Below are positions 34,288 through 46,914 of a stretch of DNA of 64,000 nt, piece by piece. The translations under genes were made by a program, and so were the position numbers. The stretch spans positions 4,005,606 to 4,069,605 of the forward strand of contig OX578149.1 in NCBI GenBank assembly GCA_951213105.1, written 5' to 3'. The DNA is from Amaurobius ferox (Eukaryota > Arthropoda > Arachnida > Araneae > Amaurobiidae). The notes beneath the pieces are model-generated. The model did no database searches, had not been told where the DNA came from, and saw only the letters and a program-made list of their open reading frames with translations. Numbering within the stretch: position 1 is the first letter of the stretch; each line of letters begins with the position of its first letter.

Positions 34288-37224
34288 GAATGTTTGGAAA
34301 ACCAAGTTTGATTTTTGAAAAAAAATCATTAAAAAATCTAGACTTTCAATAATGATAAATAAATAATCATTTCATATGTAATTTTTCATTATAAAATGAA
34401 TGAGGCAAACTCTAAAATGTTAGAATGAGCCATTGAGATATTGTATAATTTACAAATAAAATTTTCCAAAGATTATATAAAATTAAAAAAGTAGTAAATA
34501 TCACCTAACAGGTTATACATATATAAACGAAAAAAAAATGCTCTTCCTCATGTTTGCAATGGTTCTGGCTCATAAAATTTATATCAACATGTAGGAAATG
34601 ATTAGACAAATTGATTTCACCAAGTTCCATTTCTCAGAATGAATGGTATGGTGGTCAAATATCCTAAAATACCCCCTTTTGCATTGTTATGTGTTAAAAA
34701 TATAGAAGCCAAGTTGGGCACTGGACTCTTTTTTTACTATCGTACAACAATGGTTATTATAACACCTCTTTTTACATTGTTACGTGTAGAGATGTGGATA
34801 TTCCAGAAAATTTTGAAACTGAAAATTTTACGCAGTGGAAAATTTTGAAATTATTCTCTATACTGCATTTCAGCTGGAATAATATGTTCAGTGACTTTTA
34901 AAAGTATTTATTCTTATATAACAGCTTACAGTCAAACATATATTATATAACAAGGCTAAAAAAAGGTTTAAATCTAGAAATATATAAAAAAATCTATGCA
35001 TGAAAATTTCTTATATCTGTATAATGCAATTAGCAGATACAATTTATTATTTTTTTTAAATACACTTTTTTTTGAAAACTTATAGAAAAAATTCTATTTC
35101 ATCTATAATAATGTTTTCTTACCATCAAAATTCTAATTTTAAAGCATTACAAAAGGAATGAGAAGGCATGCATATGGCATGAGAAATAAATTAAAAATGT
35201 TAAACTTTATCTGAATGATAATCAATTTACTATTACAAGTATAAAAAGCAGATTATGAAATATAATATTCTAAAAAAAATAAAATAAAAACTGATTATCA
35301 TTGAAATATATATTAAATATTATAATGCACTTCTTTCAATACCTACTGATAATTCTAGAGAAACATTCTATAATCTTTTTAAGAAATGCAAAATAAATTA
35401 CTAATAAAATAAAATGTTACCATTTAATTCTTGTAACTCTATTCAATTGTTTAGAAATATTATACTTTATCAACTTTTCAGAATTTATAGATTATCATAT
35501 AAAAAATTTCATGCTTTGCACATTAATTACCTAAAAAATACCAGTATATTATATAAATATTTAGTATATTTAGTAAATGGTATAACTAATAAGTTTAAAT
35601 TAGCTGAATATTCTTAAATTTCCTCCTTAGTATCTTATATTAGTTAATTGTCAACATTCTCTTGTATTAGCATTACAATGTATACACATCCTCTTAGACA
35701 TTTGCCACCTTGCTTTCATTATTTTTCTCGCCCCTTTATTGCATTGCTTTTACAGGTGAATTTATCACATTTTATACTTATTTGTGATACTGTTACTCAC
35801 ATTTTATTCTTATTTGCGATACTGTTACTTATATCTCACGATTGGCAACAGTAGTCTTGTTATTTATTGCTCATTGCTCGTTAAGATAGGACATGTGCAG
35901 AATTTTCTCAGGTATAATACTTTTATATTCTTACTATATTACTATTTTATTTTTCAATCTTTTAGCTTGTAGGCCAAGTAGAAGGAATTTATAGATATCA
36001 TCCATCTCCTTTTTCAGAAACAAGCTTCTTTTGTTCATTTTGAATAGATACTTGGACTTGAAGATGAATCTGTTCAAAATGAAATCCTTTTTAAGCCTAG
36101 TGCTTTTCCACGTGCTTGGCTTTAATACTTGATTACTTTCTGTTTTTCAATATTCAAAATCTCACCATTGATATATGTTGATTACATTTAGCTTGATGAC
36201 TGGATATATGCATTTTATTCTCCTCTTGATTGATGAATCTTTTCTCCTCTTGATTGATGAATCTCTACCATCTTTTTATGTAGTTATCATATATTTTAAG
36301 TTATGGTTACATGAGTTACTTATCTCTAATCTATCATTGGAATTTCATATAATATTTGTATCTCTACTTATAACAGATTGTGTATTTGACAGGGAACGGG
36401 TCAGGAACAATCCACTCCTCAAAGGGATAGATAAACCATGAATGTTTGAAACATGAATTTAAATGGAAAATCTATCACCATGGTTTATTTTTTACAAGTT
36501 TTTAATCAACAATGAAAAGTATTAAGAAATCAAAATGATTATTTAATTTAAATGCGTTTGTTAATGGTTGTTATTATTTTTTTGATTTGAATAATAAATA
36601 AATGGATATAAAAATATATCTTATAAATGAACGGTTTGATTTCTCTTTTAATTATATTAATTGCGGACTATGTACATCACTTTCATTTATTTTGGCAAAG
36701 AGTTTTCAAGCTTATAGATTGTGTTTAGCTAATAAAATCATATATTGTGTTTAGCCAATAAATTCATTTAGCCGATTGTTGAAATAGAAAAAGAGTATAA
36801 CGGGTATATATATCTTCTAATACAATTTTAGTGTTTTCATTTAGTAATATACAAACGGGATCAGGATGTTTTATTCAGATGTGCAAATTCAGAGCTATGA
36901 ATTTGGCAGGAACTAACTTGGAAACTTTTCTTAAATGTTACCAAATTGACGGAAATGTCACAAATTTTTTAAACATGACGTAAATCAATGAAATTTATTT
37001 TGTTTTGTTAGAAGAAAGCACTGAAATGATGTTTCGTTTGCATTTGTCTATCAGTTCAACCATCCTGCTTAGTAACACATTTAACGAATTTTTAAAATGT
37101 CACCAAATTAATATAAGTGTTTGTAAATCCAGAAAAATATCTGAAATTGATAAAATTGCTCTAAATAAATGAAATGAATTGTGTTTTGTTAGGGGATAGT
37201 ATTGTGATGATGTTTTGTCAATTC
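34288..37224. other. Intron stretch without recognised features
   Basis: Very AT-rich intron sequence. Several short plus-strand ORFs (35414-36441) encode hydrophobic, low-complexity peptides expected from the base composition. Confidence 0.5.
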
Positions 37225-37267
37225 GTCGCCAAGTGGGACTGTCAATTCTACAGTCCGACTTGGCGAC
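37225..37267. repeat. Near-perfect 17-18-bp hairpin
   Basis: gtcgccaagtgggactgt and acagtccgacttggcgac pair around a seven-base loop with one mismatch. It lies in a region rich in 'gtcaccaaatt'-type words that also occur at 44640-45030. Confidence 0.85.
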
Positions 37268-37509
37268 TTTTTAAAATGTCGATAAATAGAAGGAAGTGTC
37301 GCTAAACCTTCCATACAGATAGCATTATTCAGATGATATTTTTTCCACCAATTTATTTGAAGCAAATGATATCGTGTCGCTTAGCAACGGATTTAAATCC
37401 AATGTGTTTATGAGGCAGATAATTTTTTTAAATCTTTTCCAATTTGAATAAAGAAGATATGTGTATAAAATAAATGTCATTCCTATTGCATTTTTGACTG
37501 GATAATATA

Positions 37510-38110
37510 AATTACGGTCTTCAGGTTTAAACATTATTACTATTGATATTTTTGGGGATTATTGATTCAAAGATTATTGATATTTTCAAGTTATTATGCC
37601 ATTATTTTATTTGGGAAAATTTAAAATCATATATTGTAAGTTGTATGAGTAATCTTCTACAAATGCACGGGTATACCTTCTAATCTACAAGAATCTAAGT
37701 AGTACAGGTATATTGGCATATATCAGAATCAAATACGGCCTTCTGGTGTGAAGATTACAGGGATTATTGATATTTTCAATTTATTACACCATCTGTTTTA
37801 TTTTGTCAAAGATTTTTGAGACGCATATTGTAATACGGGTAATCTTCTACTCCCAGACATATTTTCTAATCTACGACATTATAAGTAATACTGGTATATC
37901 TTTCCATATAATTTTAGCACTTTCATTTTGGCATATATTGGAACCAATTACTGCCTTCAGGTTTAAAGATTACAGATTTATTGATATTTTTAATTTATAC
38001 ATGTAATCTACTAATACAGGTTATATCTTCTAATATTTGCATATATAAGTAATACAGGTCCCATACAATTTTAATGCTTTTATTTTGCATATATTGATTC
38101 AATTCCATAT
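37510..38110. repeat. Minisatellite of about 215-bp units, three units
   Basis: The phrase 'ccttcaggtttaaagattac' followed by 'ggattattgatattttcaattta' recurs near 37517, 37739 and 37953. Shared blocks 'gggtaatcttctac' and 'tattttctaatctac' fix the period at roughly 215-222 bp. Confidence 0.75.
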
Positions 38111-39254
38111 TCTTTTGTAAATTTGCTTACGAAAAGAGCCAGGATGTTTTATTCTTCAGATCTGCCAGTGAAGATAATTTTGTATCGCGAGAACAGAGAT
38201 TTTTAAACTTCTTTTTAGGAGTATTAAATTAAATATTTTAACAGAATATTATGATTAAAAGTGTCATTTAGTATACTCTAAGAATTTGACCATGATTGTG
38301 AATTTTAAGTTTCTTTATATTATATACTCCGTACGAAGAACAGGTATGCTGCTAGTTATTAAATAAATTACTAATTTATTATATGTATAAATAATTAAAT
38401 ATATAAACATATTATACAACAAAAATGAATTTAAAAAATGCTTGTAATAAGGAAATTAAAAAAAAATCTTATGCGGGCATTCCTTACTTTCCTTAACTTA
38501 TATTTCACGCAACTCTAACAATTATTAATATTGATAGCATCCTCAATAAGACTCCACTGTATGATACCTGTGCCTTGAAGTGGTAGTGGAGCTTGTGTGT
38601 ACCGATGATTCTAAGAGCTATGCCGGCGGTAGTTTTTGCTACTGGTAGGGTCTCCCATGCCGGACAGGTCAAAGGTGAAGTTCCTGACTAAACGAGGTAT
38701 CCTGGTCCTCCAGGTTGGGGGTTGGGAGTGAGGCATCCTGCCTCACCCTGTAAAATCCTCAGGGGTCCACTTCTTTTATGGATACGGGTGCAGCAATCCC
38801 GAAGAACCTGTGCTATCTTTACTTCTTAAGCTGCAGATGTCATCAATGTTAAGCCTTTAGCAAACATCACTTCTGCTTTATGGACCCTAGTACCACTCTT
38901 CGGCCTCTGCCGTAAGGTATACCATTTTGGGCTCGGGAATGGGATCATGTGGTTGTGTTGCAAAAAGGGCAAAGCGGGTATCCATCTGTAGTATTGCTTT
39001 TAAGAAACGTTTGTAGTAAACGGTTCCAGAGGCTGAGTCCCTTGGTTGCATTGGTTGGATGGTGGAGAGTGTTTCATATCGAGAAATCCCCCTTGGATCC
39101 TTGTTGATCCTTGGGCCCTATGCACCAAGTGCACGTTATGGCCCGCTCTGCATCCTCGAGCTTTGTGAATGAATCTGGTGGTTACACTTTTCACATTAGA
39201 AGAGTGTGGGGAGATGGAGCCTAGCGAGGGCTCTGATCGAACTGGAAGTAATCC

Positions 39255-40127
39255 ATGGTTTTTTCATTTAGTGGTCACAACATGGAGAATTCAGATGTGC
39301 CCCTACCTAGCTTTCCTTGTTGCTATACAGAAAGTGTTAATAAAGGATTGGGTACACCTTCAGGTGAATCCCAATCAGCCATTGAAACAACCCCTTTGGG
39401 GTTGGATCTTGGTGAAACGGGGAAAACCTGCAGCCTGGCTGTGGAAGGAGGTGTAGTTGCGAGCCTTGGTGTGCAACACACTGAAACCATTGCTGAAATG
39501 CAGGAATTACTCTCAAAGTCACAGAGGCGCAAGTGGAGGCACACTCATGGGCAGCAAGACCAGAAGCTTGCAAAAGCTGGTGCTGTCAAAGAGATGGTTG
39601 GAGGCACCAAACAACTTAGGTCAGATGGTACCACACCATCTCCAAGAAATCTGGTCATGAAAAAGAGGACTGACATCCAACCTGGATCATATGCTCAGGC
39701 AGTCCAGGTTATAAAAATGGCAGTCATTAAGGATTCCTTCCCTTCTGGTAAGCTGAGCAAGGAAGAAGTTGACCTCATCCAGGTGGAGGTTTTCAACAAA
39801 ATAGATGATATCCCCACTGGTGAGCAACTTCTGAAGATTCATGGTTTTGGCCTATTTGCTTGAGCCTTGGTTCTTCAGGGCAATGATGCTACGACTGTGG
39901 AATGGGTTATGAAAACCTTCCACAAAAAAGGACAGGTAGGCGAGGCACTCAAAATCATGAGTGCCAATAATCTACCTAAACCAGTCAAAGTGGCCTTTAA
40001 GATCAAGGACGTATATACCAAGGAGCCGAGCGTTTTGTTGAAACGGCTGAACTGTTTCAATCCGGAATTGAAGTATGCGGAGTGGTGTGTTCAGCAAAAC
40101 TTTGTGGAACCCCTCTCTGTACAATGA
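39255..40127 (+). pseudogene. LINE ORF1 (broken)
   Basis: The frame opens at ATG 39255 and is interrupted once by TGA at 39861-39863, then continues in the same frame to 40127. Residues just before the stop include PGSYAQAVQVIKMAV, and the part after it PKPVKVAFKIKDVY and LLKRLN, a layout matching ORF1 products of I-type LINEs in arthropods, which package the element's RNA. No zinc knuckle is visible. A further in-frame-like piece (ELERRMQDFEND and on) follows after a frameshift to about 40390, just before ORF2. Confidence 0.75.
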
Positions 40128-40422
40128 ATGTTCGAGGTGAATTCGGAGGCTGCGGATGAGACTCGCAAGGCTGACTTAGGCAACCTCCTCTCAGGTAAGT
40201 ATCACAAGTGTTGATACTGTATTACAACTTAAGTTTGATGAATTGGAAATTGTTTCCATCTCTGAAAGTACACTGCATGCTAACTTACCGCTACCAGATG
40301 GTGAGCTGGAAAGACGTATGCAGGACTTTGAGAATGACATTGTATCTGACACTGATCATTCTCATGTTACTGGGAAGATCATTTCTTCCTAGTTTTTCGC
40401 TGCCCTTTCTTTTTGTTTGCTT

Positions 40423-43400
40423 ATGGGTTGCCTTAATGTTGTGCAAATCAACCTGCACCATAGTCGATCTGCCTCTGCTATTCTTGGCAAGAGGTTGATG
40501 AATGGTAGAGCTGATAGTGCTCTAATTCAGGAGCCCTGGACCTGCAATAGCAAAATTTTGGGCCTAGGGATCAAGGGCTATAATGTCTTTTATGATACAT
40601 CTTGTATCAGTATCAGAACTAGGGCCTGTATTGTTGTTAGCAAAAGGCTCAATGCCCTTCATCTTGTGAAATTCCTTGATGGTTGCCATCGGTGTGAATT
40701 TTAAAATCAATGAGCATAAGGTTGAATACATCTTTGCTTCTGCTTATCTTCCTTATGAAGAAAAAGAAACTTTTACCAATGTCACTACTAGTCTTATTGA
40801 ACACTGTAGTGGGAGTAAAAGACTGATCATTGGTTGTGATGCTAATGCCCACCATACTGTGTGGGGCAGCAGTGACTGCAACCGACGTGATGATGATCTT
40901 TTGGAGCAGATCATTTGCTTCAATCTTTTTATTCTTAACAGGGGCAACTCGCCTACCTTTGTTACAATAAATCACTGTGAAGTCATTGACTTAAGCATTT
41001 GCAATAATATTGTTTATGAAAATATTGTTAACTGGAATGTTTCAGATGATATATCTCTGTCTGATCATCAGTTAATTACTTTTTCTGTTAAAGGTCCATC
41101 AAAATTGACCACGGCAGAAGGTAAGAACCCCAAAAGAACTAACTGGAGCTCCTACAAAGATCTTCTTGCAAGCACTGCTAGTCAAATTCGTAAGTATTCT
41201 TTAATGGCTAAATTGGATCTGGCTGTTGAGTTTGTGCAACAATCCATTATCCAATCTTATTATAAGAACTGTAAGGCCACTAAAGCTGAATCCCCAAGGA
41301 TAGTTCCTTGGTGGTCGAAAGAGCTCAGCTGTCTTCGTGGCAAGTATAGAAAGCTTTTCAATAGAGCCAAAAAGAGTAGTGAATGGCAGGTTTATAAATC
41401 TGCTCTTACTTCCTATAATAAGGCAGTTAGAGACCCCAAAAGAAATCCCTGGACAAATTACTGCGACAGCATTAAGGACATTTCTGCTACTGCAAAATTT
41501 TTCAAGCTGATGTCAAAAGACAAGAATTGTAACCTGAATACTGTTAAGTTGCCAAATGGTGGTTATTCTGGGACTGGGGAAGAGACCCTGGCTGAACTGT
41601 TCAGGGTTCATTTTCTGGTTTCTGAATCAAATAGCCACAGCAACATTCCTGATGCTCGCTCCACTTCTACATGCGATAGCAGTAGGTGGGGCATTGCTCG
41701 GAGTGTGGTCACTTTGGATAGGGTTAAATGGGCTATTAACCCTCATAAACCCTATTAGACTCCGGGGGACTGATGGCATCATTCCAATTCTTCTCCAAAA
41801 GGAAATTGAGGTACTAGCTCCCATTCTCTGTAGAATATACAGAGCCTGTATTGCCTTTGGTCACGTACCGTCCGCCTGGAGACATAAAAAAGTAATCTTT
41901 ATTCCAAAGATTGGCAAGGACAATTATTACGAGGCCAAATCCTTCAGTCCTATTAGTCTTACGTCTTTTCTTCTAAAGACTATTGAAAAGCTTATTGACA
42001 GGTATATTAGGGAAGTGACTCTGGCTTCCATGCCTCTGTCTAACTCTCAGCATGCCTATCAACCGGGTAAATCTACGGACACTGCCCTCTATAGTATCTC
42101 CTTTATTCTGGAGAGAAACTTAAATGCCAAGGAAATTGCTCTTGCCACTTTTCTTGACATTGAAGGCACTTTTGATAAAGTGCCTATTGACACCATCCTA
42201 TGTGCTCTTGATAGGAAAGGTGTTGATACAACAATCTCCTGTTGGATCAAGAACCTGTTATCTAATAGGTATATCTGTGCATCTTTACTTGGTGATAATA
42301 TGACAGTGCATGCTTTGGCAGGCTGTCCATAGGGAGGTGTACCTTCTTACCAATTCTTTGGTGCTTAGTTGTTGACTCTCTTTCTGTTAACCTACAGAAG
42401 ACTGCTATGGTTGCGTTTACAAAAAAATGCATTCTTAATCTTAGAGACATTCACTTCTTTGGTCAGAAGCTCATTTGCTCCAAGGAGGTAAAATTCTTAG
42501 GAATCTATTTTAACAAGGGCCTCAATTGGAAGAGACACTTGGATTACTGCAAAACTAAAGCTAGAAGAATTTTCTGGTCTTGTAGGAATGCTATTGGAAA
42601 AACCTGGGGCTTAAATCCCAAGGCTATCCATTGGATTTACTCTAAGGTAATCTGTCCCATCATTTCCTATGACTCCATCTGGTGGTCTAGAATTAGATGT
42701 GAAACTGCTAAATTAGATTTAATTAAGCTTTAAAAGATGGTGTGTATTGCGATCTCTGGATGCATGAAAACCACTCCCACTGCAACTCTTGAACTTTTGC
42801 TTGTATTGCACCTTCTCTACATGCACATTGAAGCTGAGGCTCTCATCTGCATGAACAGACTTAAATATCTGAAACACTGGAAGGACTACTCAAAATATCT
42901 ATCTTGGAGTGGTCTTAACAGTAACGCTATTAATCACCCTTATTTCCATATGCCATCTGATGGCATTCATGTCATATATACGTTTGATAAGCCTTATGAA
43001 ATTCAGGTCCCTTTAAGGATGAATGGAAGAGGACTCCTACTTACAACAAACAGAATTGTATTGTTTGGTATACGGATGGCTCGAAGCTAGGCACTGGTGC
43101 TGGTGTATGCTGTCCAGATGATGGTACAAAACTGTCTTATCCTCTTGGCAGTTATGCTACTGCCTTTCAGGCTGAAGTTTTTGGATTCTCATGTGTTGTA
43201 GAATTTGCTATGACAGAAATTACAGGAGCAACCAATACTTATCTGTTCTGATAGTCAAGCTGCTCTTATGGCCTTAGGAAAGTCCATTATGAAGTCTTCC
43301 CTTGTCTGGGAGTGCTATACTGCACTTTGTAAAATTGCTAGCAACAACGAAGTCATTCTTTACTGGGTGTCTGGACATTCGGGCATTCCAGGAAATGAGT

Positions 43401-43888
43401 TGGCTGATGAATTGGCTAGAAAAGGCTCAAGTACTCTTTTTGTTGGTCCTGAGACGGATTTGGGTGTTCCCAATGAACTTACTAGAAGAATTGTCTATGA
43501 CATCTTCAGAAAGCTTCAGTTCAAGAACTGGTGTAATACTAAGGGCCAAAGGCAGGTGAAAATGCTTAACTGCAACTGCCCTAGTATACGTCAAAAGGAA
43601 TTATTCGAGCTCAGTAGAACTGGCGGCATCAGAAGGGCTGTTGGGCTCCTTACTGGGCACTGCACCCTTAAAAGACACCTAAATACTATGGGTATCACTA
43701 AGGATTCGCTTTGCAGAGGCTGCAATTATAGTGAAGAAACTGCCGCTCACATTCTTTGTGAATGTGAAGTTTTCTCCACCCATAGGTTTGAATGCATGGG
43801 TCGACATGTGATAGAACCCTGGGAGCTGTATGATATTCCTGTCAAGTGCCTGCTTATTTTTGCTTCGGCTACGGGTCTCTTTTCTTAA
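40423..43888 (+). pseudogene. LINE ORF2: endonuclease, reverse transcriptase, RNase H (broken)
   Basis: Endonuclease: GCLNVVQINLHHSRS, then IQEPW, and after a frameshift near 40690 CDANAHHTVWGSSD and SDHQLI, all typical APE motifs. RT: after a frameshift near 41740, KVIFIPKIGK, FSPISLTSFLLKTIEK, QHAYQPGKSTDTAL and ATFLDIEGTFDKV (first catalytic Asp). A stop and deletion near 42330-42400 remove the Y-A-D-D box. The thumb follows (KFLGIYFNKGLNWKRHL). RNase H: YTDGSKLGTGAGV near 43069, FQAEVFG, SDSQAALMALG and WVSGHSGIPGNELADELARKG. A C-terminal Cys/His segment (CRGC, then CECE) ends at TAA 43888. At least five lesions are present. Confidence 0.88.
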
Positions 43889-44606
43889 AGAGACCTTCAT
43901 TTCTTTTGGGGTAGCACAATAGACCTCTGGTAGATGTGCTGGGCTCTCCTGGAGCTACCCGCCTTCATGTCATTCGTTTATTCATTCATCCTCAATAAGC
44001 AAAATAGTCTATGTATCAAAGTATTTTAATAATTAATTCATCCATTAGGCATCATTTTCATTAACTTTGATGATATTTTCGTTAATTTCTGGCCCTAGTA
44101 TACATCAAAAGGAATTATTCGAGCTCAGTAGAACTGGCGGCATCAGAAGGGCTGTTGGGCTCCTTACTGGGCACTGCACCCTTAAAAGACACCTAAATAC
44201 TATGGGTATCACTAAGGATTCGCTTTGCAGAGGCTGCAATTATAGTGAAGAAACTGCTGCTCACATTCTTTGTGAATGTGAAGTTTTCTCCACCCATAGG
44301 TTTGAATGCATGGGTCGACATGTGATAGAACCCTGGGAGCTGTATGATATTCCTGTCAAGTGCCTGCTTATTTTTGCTTCGGCTACGGGTCTCTTTTCTT
44401 AAAGAGACCTTCATTTCTTTTGGGGTAGCACAATAGACCTCTGGTAGATGTGCTGGGCTCTCCTGGAGCTACCCGCCTTCATGTCATTCGTTTATTCATT
44501 CATCCTCAATAAGCAAAATAGTCTATGTATCAAAGTATTTTAATAATTAATTCATTCATTAGGCATCATTTTCATTAACTTTGATGATATTTTCGTTAAT
44601 TTCTGG
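43578..44606. repeat. Recent tandem duplication, period 514
   Basis: Positions 43578-44091 and 44092 to about 44606 are almost identical; I count three differences by eye. The unit includes the LINE's C-terminal coding end, its 3' UTR and tail, the 13-bp target repeat (third copy at 44501-44513) and about 92 bp of flanking DNA. It therefore arose after LINE insertion, by tandem duplication rather than transposition. Confidence 0.95.
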
Positions 44607-45124
44607 CGAAATATCATCAAGATGGCGATATCTCATTAGATTATTCACCAAGTTCACCAAATGCATCGCCAAGTGTTATAGATAAATAGAGAGAAGAGCA
44701 TTTCTTATATACTAGAAAGTATGTCCAGCATATGATGGAATTCAAAATTTACAAATCATTAATTTCCATTTGGTGTCATTCTTATCAATTTGGTGACATT
44801 TTCCTAACTTTGACAACATTTAAAAAGTCATCAAATTGGCGACATAATACCAAAATTTTCACCTAGTGTTATGGACGGACAGATGGATGGACGGATGGAG
44901 AAATGGGCTATTCTTATAGTTGATTCTTATGTTCTTTTCAAGATATTGAACTTTCATCAGTCATCATTTTCATTGATTTAGCATTTCTTTTTACTAATTT
45001 GGTGACATTTTTATCAATTTGGCAACAATGTGTCCATGAGAAAAGACGTAAAATGCTTATCACTGCATACACATGATGAAAGATTACCAGAGTTTAATGA
45101 TCTGGATGTTTCATTGTAATTGTA
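44607..45124. other. Intron stretch with repeated 'aatttggtgacattt' words
   Basis: Variants of 'caatttggtgacatttt' recur several times, with a 'ggacggacagatggatggacgg' run near 44872. Similar words occur at 36930-37290 on the other side of the LINE, suggesting an older repeat into which it inserted. Confidence 0.5.
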
Positions 45125-45747
45125 TATAGGGTGAGCCAGAACACTTGGGCCAAACTTTAAGGGGTGATAAATCACATCTAAACAAGCAATTTTTGTCATA
45201 CAAAGCAGGGTCGTAACGAAAGAGGTGAACCGCTAGATGTTGCCGACATTGTACGCAGTGACGACTGCATCAGAACTAGCCAGGATTTAATGATAACCTG
45301 ATCTCTCCTGTCTCGACTTTTTCTTATGGGGTCATATGAAAAGCATCATCTACAATAGCCCTTCAACTCTGATGAGGACCTTGTTGCTAGGATTGCTGTT
45401 GCTGCCGGCTTTGTCCAAGATATGTCGGGTGTTTTTGCTAACGTGCGCCGCTCCCTACGTCGCAGGTGTGAAGCCTGCATAACTGCTGGTGGTCACACTT
45501 TTCAGCAGTTTCTGTAACTTTGTCCATGTATTCTGCAATTTCTGTCAGTAAAATGTACTTCGTGCCTACTCTGTCATTTCTGTGTTTCCTCTTTTCACGA
45601 GAGAGTCATCATTTCCTCATTTCATGAGCTACCACCTAGCGGTTCACCTCTTGAGTTACGACCCTGCTTTGTATGACAAAAATTGCTTGTTTAGATGTGA
45701 TTTATCACCCCTTAAAGTTTGGCTCATGAGTTCTGACTCACCCTGTA
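45125..45747 (+). mobile_element. Short mariner-like element with long inverted repeats
   Basis: Inverted arms of about 110 bp (45127 onward, ending at 45745) begin YAGGGTGAGYCAGAAC and are flanked by TA. Between them a plus-strand relic (about 45310-45515) reads LSRLFLMGSYEKHHLQ, then NSDEDLVARIAVAA and RRSLRRRCEACITAGGHTFQ to a stop. That resembles the C-terminal end of IS630/Tc1-mariner type transposases in arthropods. Most of the transposase, including the first catalytic residues, is deleted, so this is a non-autonomous derivative. Confidence 0.75.
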
Positions 45748-45842
45748 TAGTTCTACCAATTGGTAAATTATACTTGAAAGTTTTATGTATTTTGATATCA
45801 CTGACTGGTAACAATACCATAGGGGAACAAGTGTTGATGTTT

Positions 45843-46680
45843 TTAAAAAAAATCATTAAAGTTAAGAGAATTAAGACTAGGATGTTTAAAAGAAATTACA
45901 CAGTAAGCTATTTTTGTAGGCAGTTTAGGTGAATGGGGTAGGTGGAAGTTTAAGAAATTGATACGAAAAAGAAGAAAATCATAATATAATTGTTTAAAAT
46001 GCTCATTAGTAAATTTTAATAAGTTAGTATAAACAATATTTAATTTGCATTTTCTGACATTATATAACCAAGTTCTAATTAGTAGGAAATTGAAGGCTTG
46101 AGAATAATTATATTGTAATTTCAAAATATCTGCTTTGTAGTCAATAGTTTTAACTAAAGTTACTTTTTCATTTGCCATGCTTATACTGCTTTTTATGAGG
46201 AGTTGATGGCTTTGAATACTGAACACGATGTTTATAGACTGAAGATTTATTGGAGTTGTAATCAAAACTATTTTAAGCTACTTTTACTATTATTATATAT
46301 TTGATTTAAGCCATAGGGGTTGTTGTATTTGATTTAAGCCATAGTTGTTGTTGTAGTTTTGTATTTTTTAATATAATAATTTTCAAATATAAATCTATCA
46401 GTTATTGAAATTTTAATGTCTAAAATTTGAAGGGATACATTATTAAAACCATGGGTAGCAAAGTGCTGACACTCAATTGATTTTTAGTAAGGATATCATT
46501 AAAAACTTTATGGTCAAATTTTTAAATATGATCCCTGTGAACATTCATTCTAAGAAGTAAAGGATTGTTAGTTTGGCCTATATAAGATATAAGAGAAAAA
46601 ATGTAACACATGATACTGCTCATGGTGAGTTATGAATTGATAGTTTTAGAAAGAATCTCAATAAATGTATTATAAAAAAG
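45843..46680 (-). pseudogene. GIY-YIG endonuclease and C-terminal region of a Penelope-like element (broken)
   Basis: On the minus strand near 46590 the translation contains YIGQTNNPLLLRMNVHRDHI, a GIY-YIG-like segment (Y-I-G-x-T then R and H-R). Through several stops and frameshifts it runs on to a 140-codon open stretch (45843-46265) rich in Leu, Asn and Phe with no domain I can name. Such endonuclease domains at the C-terminus are a hallmark of Penelope-like retroelements. This copy differs in sequence from the palindromic one at 26771-28006. No reverse transcriptase is visible upstream. Assignment is moderate. Confidence 0.45.
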
Positions 46681-46914
46681 GTTTGATTTGATATCTGATT
46701 TGATTAAAAATTGATTACAAAATCACAAAAATTAAAAAGTATAAAATAAAATATATATGAAGAAACTTTGTAAGTTACACAATTTTAGTAAAGAGCACTA
46801 GAAAGTAAAAAATAATTTTTAAGTAGCACAACATTCTTTGTCATAATGTGACTTAAAATAAAATTGTAGGGCGCACATAAAAAAAATTACATTTCAACAT
46901 TAACAGAACGTAAA

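Larger units (their letters stand above)
38538..43999 (+). mobile_element. I-group LINE (APE, RT, RNase H), near full length but dead
   Basis: The element spans 38551-43986 between 13-bp direct repeats catcctcaataag (38538-38550 and 43987-43999). It has a 5' leader of about 0.7 kb, ORF1, ORF2 (apurinic endonuclease, reverse transcriptase, RNase H and a Cys/His segment), a short 3' UTR with a hairpin-forming phrase, and a (TTCA)-type tail. Presence of RNase H together with an APE endonuclease places it in the I/R1/LOA/Jockey superfamily; the exact clade is not decided. Frameshifts, in-frame stops and a deletion in RT make it inactive. It lies in the kinase intron, opposite to the direction of kinase transcription. 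Confidence 0.92.

Noticed and set aside
44067..44402. A separate 111-codon gene
   Set aside because: It is the duplicated C-terminal end of LINE ORF2 within the 514-bp tandem duplication.
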